The notes below the pieces were generated by a model. The model saw only the letters and a list, made by a program, of their open reading frames with translations. It searched no databases and was not told the origin of the DNA. Of a stretch of DNA of 50,034 bases, positions 44,126 through 50,034 are shown piece after piece; the first letter of the stretch is position 1; each line of letters opens with the position of its first letter. Origin of the DNA: DASUKL01 sp036278755 (GTDB lineage Bacteria; Chloroflexota; Limnocylindria; Limnocylindrales; CSP1-4); the NCBI GenBank assembly GCA_036278755.1, contig DASUKL010000063.1, positions 1-50,034 on the forward strand, written 5' to 3'. Made by a program: the position numbers and the translations under genes.

Positions 44126-44784
44126 GGCCACGACGCCTGCGGGACCAGCCGGTCGAGCCCGACTTCTTCCGTCTCCTGGGCCTCGTCCTGGGCTATCCCG
44201 ACGCGGAGCTGCTGGCTGCCCGCCCGGCCGTGGCCGAAGCCTTCGGGGCCCTCCGTCGCTCGCCCGCCGTGGAGGCCCTGGGGCCGTTCCTGCGGGCCTG
44301 GCGGGATCGCCCCGCGAGCGAGCTCGTGATGGAGTACGTGGCTACCTTCGACCTCCACAAGCGGACCGGGCTGTACCTGACCTATTACCTCTACGGCGAC
44401 CGTCGCCAGCGCGGCCAGAGCTTCCTTCGCCTCAAGCGCCTCTACGAGGCAGCCGGCTGGGTCCTCACGACCCGCGAGCTGCCCGACTACCTGCCCCTCA
44501 TGCTCGAATTCGCCGGCCTGGCCCCCGACGGCCTGGGCCGGACCGTCCTGGCCGAACATCGAGCGGCCCTGGAGCTGTTGCGTCTGGGCCTCGAGGGCGC
44601 CGACTCGCCCTACGTCGCGGTGCTGCAGGCCCTCGGCCTGGCCCTGGCGCCGTTGTCGGCCGAGGAGCGCGACCTCGTGGCCCGCCTCCTGGCCGAAGGT
44701 CCGCCCGACGAGCAGGTGGGCCTCGAGCCCTTCGCCCCGCCCGAGCTCATGCCGGCCGCGACCGGCCGCGGCGGTGGGCGATGA
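44122..44784 (+). CDS. narJ: Nitrate reductase assembly chaperone
   Basis: NarJ holds the NarGH complex in the cytosol while the molybdenum cofactor is inserted. The 220-residue helical protein has FFRLLGLVLGYPDAELL, a VATFDLHKRTGLYLTYYLYGDRRQRG segment that is the family signature, and RELPDYLPLMLEF. It overlaps narH and narI by ATGA at both ends, keeping subunit ratios linked. Confidence 0.96.
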   Translation: MRPRRLRDQPVEPDFFRLLGLVLGYPDAELLAARPAVAEAFGALRRSPAVEALGPFLRAWRDRPASELVMEYVATFDLHKRTGLYLTYYLYGDRRQRGQSFLRLKRLYEAAGWVLTTRELPDYLPLMLEFAGLAPDGLGRTVLAEHRAALELLRLGLEGADSPYVAVLQALGLALAPLSAEERDLVARLLAEGPPDEQVGLEPFAPPELMPAATGRGGGR

Positions 44785-45521
44785 ACGGGCTGGACCTCAT
44801 CGTCTGGGTGGCCTGGCCCTACGTGGCTCTGACGATCTTCGTCGTGGGCCACGTCTGGCGCTGGCGCCACGATCAGTTCGGCTGGACCAGCCGCAGCAGC
44901 CAGCTCGAGGAGAGCGTCCTCCTCAAGTGGGGCAGCCCCATCTTCCACTACGGCACCCTGGCCGCCATCGCCGGGCACGTCCTGGGCATCCTCATCCCCG
45001 AGAGCTGGACCGAGGCCGTGGGCATCCCCGAGTGGCTCTACCACTGGATCTCCGCCATCCCCGGCTCGCTGGCGGCCCTGGCTGTCCTGGTCGGGCTGGT
45101 CATCCTCGTCTACCGCCGGCTGACGGTGCCCCGCGTGGCCGCGGCCACGACCCGCACCGACATGGCCGTCTACGGCCTCCTGACCCTGGTCATCCTCCTC
45201 GGCGCGTTCGAGACGATCGGCGTCAACCTCCTCGGCTCGGCCTACGACTACCGCCTCACGGTGAGCATCTGGTTCCGCGGCCTGTTCCTCCTCGATCCGC
45301 AGCCGGCCCTGATGGTCAGCGCGCCGCTCCTCTACCAGCTCCACGTGTTCTGCGCCTGGTTCCTCTTCGCCCTCTGGCCGTTCAGTCGGCTGGTGCATGC
45401 CTGGAGCGTGCCCTGGGCCTACCTGGGCCGGCCCTGGATCCTCTTCCGCAGCCACCGCTCCCGGGCCGCGGCAGGCCGTCGCGTGGGTCGCGGGCCGGGG
45501 CGGATCCCGGGTCGCGGCTGA
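44781..45521 (+). CDS. narI: Respiratory nitrate reductase gamma subunit, cytochrome b
   Basis: NarI oxidises quinol and passes electrons to NarH through two b hemes. The 246-residue protein has five membrane spans. Likely heme-ligand histidines lie in PIFHYGTLAAIAGHVLG and in QLHVFCAWFLFALWPFSRLVHAW. SLAALAVLVGLVILVYRR and the amphipathic basic C-terminus are normal. The start ATG overlaps narJ. With NarGHJ the reductase set is complete; no narK-type transporter lies next to it. Confidence 0.97.
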   Translation: MNGLDLIVWVAWPYVALTIFVVGHVWRWRHDQFGWTSRSSQLEESVLLKWGSPIFHYGTLAAIAGHVLGILIPESWTEAVGIPEWLYHWISAIPGSLAALAVLVGLVILVYRRLTVPRVAAATTRTDMAVYGLLTLVILLGAFETIGVNLLGSAYDYRLTVSIWFRGLFLLDPQPALMVSAPLLYQLHVFCAWFLFALWPFSRLVHAWSVPWAYLGRPWILFRSHRSRAAAGRRVGRGPGRIPGRG

Positions 45522-45594
45522 CCGCTCGTCCGTGCCCGCCTCGCCCCGCCGGTCGGGCCCCGGCCGTCCCACCCGCCACCCCATCGGCGGCCAT

Positions 45595-46206
45595 ATGGCC
45601 GAGGTCGTGGGTGGGCTCACGGGGCGCTTCCGGCTGGCTGCCCTGCAGGACCGCTACGACACGACCCTCGTCCTGGGCCTCTTCGCCCTGCTCAACGGTT
45701 GCCTCTCCATCGCCCTCATGGCCGGGGCCGCGCTGGCCACGGGGCAGCCCTTCGTCTTCCCCTCCCTGGGGCCTACGGCCTTCCTCCTCTTCTACACCCC
45801 GCTGCAGGCCTCCGCCTCGCCCCGCAACACGATCTGCGGCCACCTCGTGGGTGCCCTGGCCGGCTACCTGGCCCTCGTCGTCTTCGGCCTGACCGAGGCC
45901 GGCCCAGCCGTCACGGCCGGCGTCGATGGCGCCCGCGTCGCTGCCGCCGCCCTGTCGCTGGGCCTCACCGCGGGGCTGATGGTCTGGCTGCGGGTGCCCC
46001 ATCCGCCGGCCGGCGCGACGACCCTCATCGTCAGCCTGGGTATCCTGACCCGGCCGGACCAGCTGGCGGTCCTGATGCTGGCGGTCGTCCTGCTCGTCCT
46101 CCAGGGCATCGTCATCAACCGGCTGGCCGGGCTGGACTATCCGCTCTGGGCGCCGCGCCCCGCCCCGCCGCTGGAGCCTGTCCGGCCGACCGATGCCATG
46201 CCCTGA
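45595..46206 (+). CDS. HPP-family membrane protein, putative nitrite transporter
   Basis: The 203-residue protein has four to five membrane spans and the HPP signature VPHPPAGATTLIVSLG, plus PFVFPSLGPTAFLLFYTPL and ASPRNTICGHLVGALAGY, all typical of the family. Cyanobacterial and plastid HPP proteins have been linked to nitrite transport. Lying 73 bases behind narI, this one may carry nitrite made by NarG across the membrane; that is inference. The start is set at ATG 45595 before the conserved part, without a clear ribosome binding site. An in-frame start further upstream is possible. Confidence 0.88.
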   Translation: MAEVVGGLTGRFRLAALQDRYDTTLVLGLFALLNGCLSIALMAGAALATGQPFVFPSLGPTAFLLFYTPLQASASPRNTICGHLVGALAGYLALVVFGLTEAGPAVTAGVDGARVAAAALSLGLTAGLMVWLRVPHPPAGATTLIVSLGILTRPDQLAVLMLAVVLLVLQGIVINRLAGLDYPLWAPRPAPPLEPVRPTDAMP

Positions 46207-46216
46207 GGAGTCTGCT

Positions 46217-46729
46217 GTGACCGATGACCGACCGCCCTTCCAGCCCGATCGACCCGCTTCCGAGCCCGATCGACGCGCCACCGAGCCCGACCGGCCCGCC
46301 ACCCACGGCAGCCCCGAACGAGCTGCCCGCCAGCTCGACGCGCCCCTCCTCCAGCTGGACCTGGCGGCCGAGACCGCCTCCCTGCGGACCGAGCGGGCCT
46401 TCGTCGAGGGCGACCGCAACGCCCGCACCCTGGCCAAGTCATCCTGGTTCCGGCTGACCCTCGTGGCCCTCCGGCCGGGCGCCTCCTTCGAGGAGGCCGA
46501 CCAGCGGGGCCTGGTGGCTATCCAGGTCCTCGAAGGCGGGCTGACCCTCGCGCTCAGTGGCGGCGATGACGCCGTCGGTCCGGACGGCGCCGCTGAGCGG
46601 CCGGTCGCGCTGAGCGTGGGCCACGTCGCCGTCGTGGGCCCCGGCCAGCCCTGGCAGGCCCGCTCCATGGGCGAGACGATCGTCCTCATCCAGCTGTCCT
46701 GGCCGCCCGAGCCCGGTGACGCGGGCTGA
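46217..46729 (+). CDS. Small cupin-like protein
   Basis: The 170-residue protein has a disordered head (PFQPDRPASEPDRRATEPDRP, three DRPA-like repeats). A cupin barrel follows: SSWFRLTLVALRPGASFEEAD, LVAIQVLEGGLTLAL, and LSVGHVAVVGPGQPWQARS. The usual metal histidines are mostly missing, so it may be a non-catalytic sensor or binding cupin. The GTG start 46217 has GAGGAG six bases upstream and follows the HPP stop by ten bases, so it is part of the nar unit. Its stop abuts the MFS stop. Confidence 0.75.
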   Translation: MTDDRPPFQPDRPASEPDRRATEPDRPATHGSPERAARQLDAPLLQLDLAAETASLRTERAFVEGDRNARTLAKSSWFRLTLVALRPGASFEEADQRGLVAIQVLEGGLTLALSGGDDAVGPDGAAERPVALSVGHVAVVGPGQPWQARSMGETIVLIQLSWPPEPGDAG

Positions 46730-48073
46730 TCAGGCGGGGTCCTCGAGCTCCTCGGCTGCGGCCATCTCCGCGGCCAAGGCGATCTCCTCGCTCGGGGTCG
46801 GCTGGCCGCGGCGGGGCGGCTGGTAGGGCATCAGCAGCCGCGCGTAGCCGGCGATGAAGACCGCCTGGAGGCCCGTGGCCACGTAGAAGGGGAGGGCCAG
46901 GAGCCCGGCCTCGATGAGCGGGCCGGCGACGGCCGGACCGAGCGAGGAGGGCAGTTGCATCGAGGCGTTGCTGACGCTCACCGCGAGGCCCCGCCGCTCC
47001 TCGCGCACGAGGCCCACGACGAGGGCCTGGCGGGGCCCGGCCGTGCCCCGGGTGAAGATCGAGCGGCCGGCGTAGGCCAGCGCGGCCAGGGGATAGGTGG
47101 GGGCGAAGGGGATGGCCGCCAGGCAGACGAGCCCGATGCTCCGTCCGACGACGATGGCCCGGATGACGCCCACGCTCTCGGCCAGGCGCCCGACGACGAT
47201 CGAGGAGGCGGCGGTGAGGATGAAGCTCACCGCCAGGACCGGGGCGATCGAGGCTGGCCCGAGCCCGAAGCGGATGGCGAACCAGTAGGCGATGAGCGGG
47301 CCGGTCAGGCCGACGGCGGCGCCGCCCACGGCGTTGACCGCCGAGAGGGCCAGCAGCAGCCGGTTCTCCCGGCGCTGGACCGGGCGGGCCGCGGCGCGCT
47401 GCTCGGGCGTGGAGCGGTGGCCCTGGTAGCGCTCCTCGGTGCGGGTCAGGACGACCAGCCCGACGAGGGCCACCGCGGCCGCCAGGACGAAGAGGGGCCG
47501 GTAGGCGAGGGGGCCCGGCAGCCAGGCGGCGAAGAGGACGGGGCTCGCCCCGAGGGCCGCCCCGAGGCCCATGCCGAAGAAGCCGAGCGCGCTGTTGAGG
47601 CCGAAGATCCAGGGCCGCGCGACCGGCGGTGCGGCCTCCGCGAGCCAGGCCTGCTCGGCCGGGGCGAAGCCGCCCGCATTGCCGTTGGCCCCCCGCCCGA
47701 AGCCGCCCAGGATGGCCGCCGGGACGAGGAGGAGCGGCCCGTCGGTGAGGCTGGCCACGATGGCCGTCAGGAGGGCGATGCCCTGGTAGGCCACGAGCAG
47801 ACGGCGCCGCCCGATGCGGTCGCTCACGGGCCCCACGACCACGGCGAAGGCGGTGTTGGCCAGGCCGGCTCCGGCCAGCACGAGGCCGATGCTCGTGCCG
47901 CTCCAGCCGAGGGCCAGGAGGTAGAGGGCGAAGTCCACGACCAGCGTGCCCTGGGAGAGCGAGCGCAGGAAGCGGACCACGAGCAGGCGGCGGATGACCG
48001 GCGTCAGCTCGGCCCGCCGCTCGGCGCTGAGCAGGCGCGCGGCGACCGGGGTGATCCGATCGGGGAGGCTCAC
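46730..48073 (-). CDS. MFS transporter
   Basis: The 447-residue protein has twelve membrane spans and the MFS motif A-like GPVSDRIGRRRLLVAYQG between spans two and three, with a weaker counterpart (GRLAESVGVIRAIVVGRS) in the second half. The substrate is not evident and it does not look like NarK. The N-terminus (DRITPVAARLLSAERRAEL) and C-terminal ~35 acidic residues are cytosolic. It starts at GTG 48073, six bases after a TAGGCT box, so it appears leaderless. Confidence 0.9.
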   Translation of the reverse strand: MSLPDRITPVAARLLSAERRAELTPVIRRLLVVRFLRSLSQGTLVVDFALYLLALGWSGTSIGLVLAGAGLANTAFAVVVGPVSDRIGRRRLLVAYQGIALLTAIVASLTDGPLLLVPAAILGGFGRGANGNAGGFAPAEQAWLAEAAPPVARPWIFGLNSALGFFGMGLGAALGASPVLFAAWLPGPLAYRPLFVLAAAVALVGLVVLTRTEERYQGHRSTPEQRAAARPVQRRENRLLLALSAVNAVGGAAVGLTGPLIAYWFAIRFGLGPASIAPVLAVSFILTAASSIVVGRLAESVGVIRAIVVGRSIGLVCLAAIPFAPTYPLAALAYAGRSIFTRGTAGPRQALVVGLVREERRGLAVSVSNASMQLPSSLGPAVAGPLIEAGLLALPFYVATGLQAVFIAGYARLLMPYQPPRRGQPTPSEEIALAAEMAAAEELEDPA

Positions 48074-48118
48074 CGCCCGAGCCTACTGCCCCGCGGCGAG
48101 CCCCGGGTCCTGTACAGT
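48074..48118. promoter_or_regulatory. Divergent promoters, MFS and RDD genes
   Basis: Minus strand: TAGGCT (48085-48080), then CGGGCG and the GTG of the MFS gene, a leaderless layout. Plus strand: TACAGT (48113-48118) about 46 bases before the RDD gene start. No strong -35 is seen for either. Confidence 0.5.
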
Positions 48119-48164
48119 CGCCTGCGGTCGCTGCACCGAGCGCCGATGACCTGGCGCAGGGGCG

Positions 48165-49823
48165 ATGGGCATGAGGGAGTGGATGGCAGTGCTGCCGGGC
48201 GAGCCGCCGGCCGACCAGGCGCCGCCGCCCGACCAGGCGCCGCGGGCGCGTGTCTCCTACTGGCGTCTGCCGGAACCACCGCCCCCGCCGCCCGGTCCGC
48301 TGCCCGGAGCGACGTACGCCAGCGTGGGCCTGCGAGCGGGCGCCTTCCTCATCGACCTCCTACCCCTGGTCCTCCTGGGCACGCTCCTCTTCGTGCCCCT
48401 GATGTCCCATCTCTTCGGCGCCATCGCAGCCGCCTTCGACGCCGACCCCACGCTGACCGACCCGACCGTGATCCGGGCCGCCATCGACGCTGCCCTGGCC
48501 AAGGACTACCCCGACTTCGTGTGGGGTTTCGTCCAGGCACCCCTGCTGCTGAACGTCTTCGGCCTGCTCTACTTCGGGGGCAGCTGGCTGGTCCTCGGCC
48601 GCTCGCCGGGCATGGCCCTCCTGGGCCTGCGGATCGTCCGCGAGGAGGATGGCGCGCGGCCCGGCTTCGGCCGGCTGGTCGTGCGGCTGGTGGGCTTCGT
48701 GCTGGGCGCCGCGCCGCTGTTCCTTGGCTACCTATGGGCCCTTTCCGAGCCACGCCACCAGGCCTGGCACGACAAGCTGGCCGGGACCGTCGTGCTGACC
48801 GAGGCAAGGTCCTCGGCCCGTACGGCGTCCTCCCCGGACGTGGGCTCGGTGCCCTCGTCGGGGGCCGGCTCGAGTTCGGGCCCGGCCCGGCCGGGTCGAC
48901 GGCCGTCCATCGGGGCCCTGGCGGGTCGGGGCTGGCGAGTCGAGGTCCAGGAGGCTCGGCGGCTGGCGCTGGTCCTGGCCCCGGTCCTCATCGTCGGGCT
49001 GGTCGTCCTCGCCCCCCTCGTCGGGCTCGTGACGAGCCGCCAACAGGTCCAGCTGGCCGCCTCGCTCACGGCGGCCGGCGCCGCGTTGGGGCACGGTGGC
49101 TCGACGTCTATCTCCCAGAGCCTGGAGTCCGGTTCGCTGCTGTCATCGGCCGGGCCGACGGCACGGGCCAGCGCCGCCCTCCTCCTCGTGGCCGGACCGA
49201 TCGGCATGCTCCTCCTGGCCCTCTGCGTGGCGGCCACGCGACCCGCGGGCGGCCTCCTCTCGGGCACCGCGAGCCCGGCGGCTGATGCCTGGCGGGCTGT
49301 CCTCGACCGCCTGGCGGCCGTGATCGGCCTGGGCCTGGTGGTCGGGGGCACGATGGCCCTCCAGCAGCTGCTGATCGTGCTGCCGGCCGCCTCCGCGGCC
49401 CAGGACCCGGCCCAGAGCCCCGCCGGCGCGGCCACGGCCAGCGGTCTCGGCGCCCTGGCCGGGATCGTGCTCTGGCCGGTCGTCATCTACCTGACCATGG
49501 TCTGTTCGCTGGCCACGATCGGCCTCATCCGGGAGCGGCTCGGGGTGCTTGCCGCGCTCGATCGGGCCCGCGCGCTGATGCACGGCCGGCTGCGCTGGTT
49601 CGGCGGCCTCCTGATCGTGCTGGGCCTGGCCGCGAACATCGTCCTGGGCCCGATCGCGGAGCTTCCTGTGGCCGTGTTCGGTGGGGCCTATCTGGCCGGC
49701 TCGCCGCTGGTCCTCGCGGCCTCGGGCGCGATCACGCTCCTGGGGGGCCTGATCCTGGGGCCGTGGGCCGGGCTGACCATCGTGGCCGCCTACGAGGTGC
49801 TGCGGCTCGACGTCCCGATCTGA
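48165..49823 (+). CDS. RDD-domain membrane protein
   Basis: The 552-residue protein has a proline-rich cytosolic head (repeated DQAPPP; PEPPPPPPGPLPG). An RDD domain follows (LRAGAFLIDLLPLVLLG through SPGMALLGLRIV and RHQAWHDKLAGTVVL). After a disordered Ser/Gly linker comes a second multi-span region with about six segments resembling the membrane part of GdpD-like glycerophosphodiesterase fusions (MALQQLLIVLPAAS, IVLWPVVIYLTMVCSLATIGLIRE). Function unknown. ATGs at 48165, 48171 and 48183 are possible starts; the first is used. Confidence 0.8.
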   Translation: MGMREWMAVLPGEPPADQAPPPDQAPRARVSYWRLPEPPPPPPGPLPGATYASVGLRAGAFLIDLLPLVLLGTLLFVPLMSHLFGAIAAAFDADPTLTDPTVIRAAIDAALAKDYPDFVWGFVQAPLLLNVFGLLYFGGSWLVLGRSPGMALLGLRIVREEDGARPGFGRLVVRLVGFVLGAAPLFLGYLWALSEPRHQAWHDKLAGTVVLTEARSSARTASSPDVGSVPSSGAGSSSGPARPGRRPSIGALAGRGWRVEVQEARRLALVLAPVLIVGLVVLAPLVGLVTSRQQVQLAASLTAAGAALGHGGSTSISQSLESGSLLSSAGPTARASAALLLVAGPIGMLLLALCVAATRPAGGLLSGTASPAADAWRAVLDRLAAVIGLGLVVGGTMALQQLLIVLPAASAAQDPAQSPAGAATASGLGALAGIVLWPVVIYLTMVCSLATIGLIRERLGVLAALDRARALMHGRLRWFGGLLIVLGLAANIVLGPIAELPVAVFGGAYLAGSPLVLAASGAITLLGGLILGPWAGLTIVAAYEVLRLDVPI

Positions 49824-49831
49824 TCCGCCGT

Positions 49832-49864
49832 CCCGGGTCCCGGGGCCGGGCCCGGGAACCCGGG
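49832..49864. terminator. GC-rich inverted repeat between RDD gene and tRNA
   Basis: CCCGGGTCCCGGG (49832-49844) and CCCGGGAACCCGGG (49851-49864) pair with one mismatch/bulge. Placed nine bases after the RDD stop and facing the convergent tRNA gene, it could end both transcripts. Confidence 0.5.
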
Positions 49865-49897
49865 GTCAGAGGGGGACCGAAGGTCTGGGGCCGAAGG

Positions 49898-49973
49898 TGG
49901 TGGAGATGAGGGGACTCGAACCCCTGACCCCCGCGATGCGAACGCGGTGCTCTTCCAGCTGAGCTACATCCCC
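49898..49973 (-). tRNA. tRNA-Ala (anticodon CGC)
   Basis: Minus strand: acceptor GGGGATG pairs with CATCTCC including the G3-U70 alanine identity pair. The D-arm is the same as in the other tRNA-Ala, the anticodon arm is CCGCG-TTCGCAT-CGCGG with CGC at 34-36, and the T-arm is GGTTCGAGTCC. CCA is encoded. Confidence 0.97.
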
Positions 49974-49983
49974 AGGGTGGCCG

Positions 49984-49989
49984 AGTATA
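49984..49989 (-). promoter_or_regulatory. -10 box of tRNA-Ala(CGC)
   Basis: TATACT followed by CG, ten bases before the mature tRNA end, the same box as for the first tRNA-Ala. Confidence 0.6.
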
Positions 49990-50034
49990 CCGTCAGGTCG
50001 GCTGCCCAACCAGCGGCTGCCTGTCCTGCGCGGG

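Noticed and set aside
38697..45521. Nitrite oxidoreductase (Nxr) of a nitrite-oxidising Chloroflexota
   Set aside because: Cytosol-facing Nxr is related to NarG, but the sequence tracks E. coli NarGHJI closely with a full narJ and narI in canonical order. Sequence alone favours nitrate reduction.
46730..48073. NarK-type nitrate/nitrite transporter
   Set aside because: The MFS protein lacks recognisable nitrate-signature segments, lies on the opposite strand with its own promoter and is not part of the nar unit.

Overview
The window is a high-GC, gene-dense, uninterrupted bacterial chromosome segment. Most genes sit in tight operons joined by ATGA, GTGA or TGATG stop/start overlaps. An opcA partner for zwf, an F420-type luciferase-like oxidoreductase, frequent GTG starts and several apparently leaderless promoters point to a high-GC Chloroflexota or actinobacterium-like lineage. 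I favour Chloroflexota, but this is inference from gene content only. I see no prophage, insertion sequence, CRISPR array or rRNA.

Layout. 1-608: the tail of a membrane protein and a non-coding stretch rich in TGGCCA. 609-7536 (minus): oxidative pentose phosphate operon tkt-zwf-opcA-pgl plus an EamA transporter. 7643-11214: a mini-ORF, an amidohydrolase and psuG, facing an M20 peptidase. 11416-17009 (plus): ABC-2 exporter (ATPase and two permeases), an internally duplicated unknown protein, a 51-residue membrane protein, a second EamA transporter and a HAD phosphatase. 16996-17337 (minus): a PRC-barrel-like protein. 17455-25005: pyrG, a degenerate ECF sigma-like ORF with a secreted or anchored partner in an atypical inverted-repeat-rich stretch, tal, a repeat-rich spacer, rho and a LysM/M23 cell wall hydrolase. 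25032-27818: obgE-nadD-rsfS and a small zinc-ribbon protein. 27790-33841 (minus): holA, comEC, comEA, an LLM oxidoreductase and two small unknown genes, divergent from a CGNR regulator at 33941. leuS, a tRNA-Ala and a YgjP-like protease follow. 38697-46729 (plus): respiratory nitrate reductase narGHJI with an HPP-family membrane protein and a cupin. An MFS transporter, an RDD membrane protein and a second tRNA-Ala close the window.

How the genes fit together. The operon 7536-1625 plus tal (20595) covers the oxidative and part of the non-oxidative pentose phosphate pathway. obgE-nadD-rsfS is a conserved ribosome-assembly/NAD block. comEA-comEC-holA is the usual DNA-uptake plus clamp-loader neighbourhood. 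narGHJI forms a quinol-linked nitrate reductase, and the adjoining HPP protein is a good candidate for moving nitrite.

No wholly new system is proven. The strongest leads are: (a) the CGNR regulator facing two small unrecognised genes across overlapping promoters and a perfect 16-bp palindrome; (b) the ABC-2 exporter linked to a duplicated-domain protein and a mini membrane protein; (c) the nar-HPP-cupin linkage; (d) a recurrent leaderless promoter layout, including a leaderless 18-codon ORF coupled to the amidohydrolase; (e) the truncated sigma-like ORF region packed with perfect inverted repeats.
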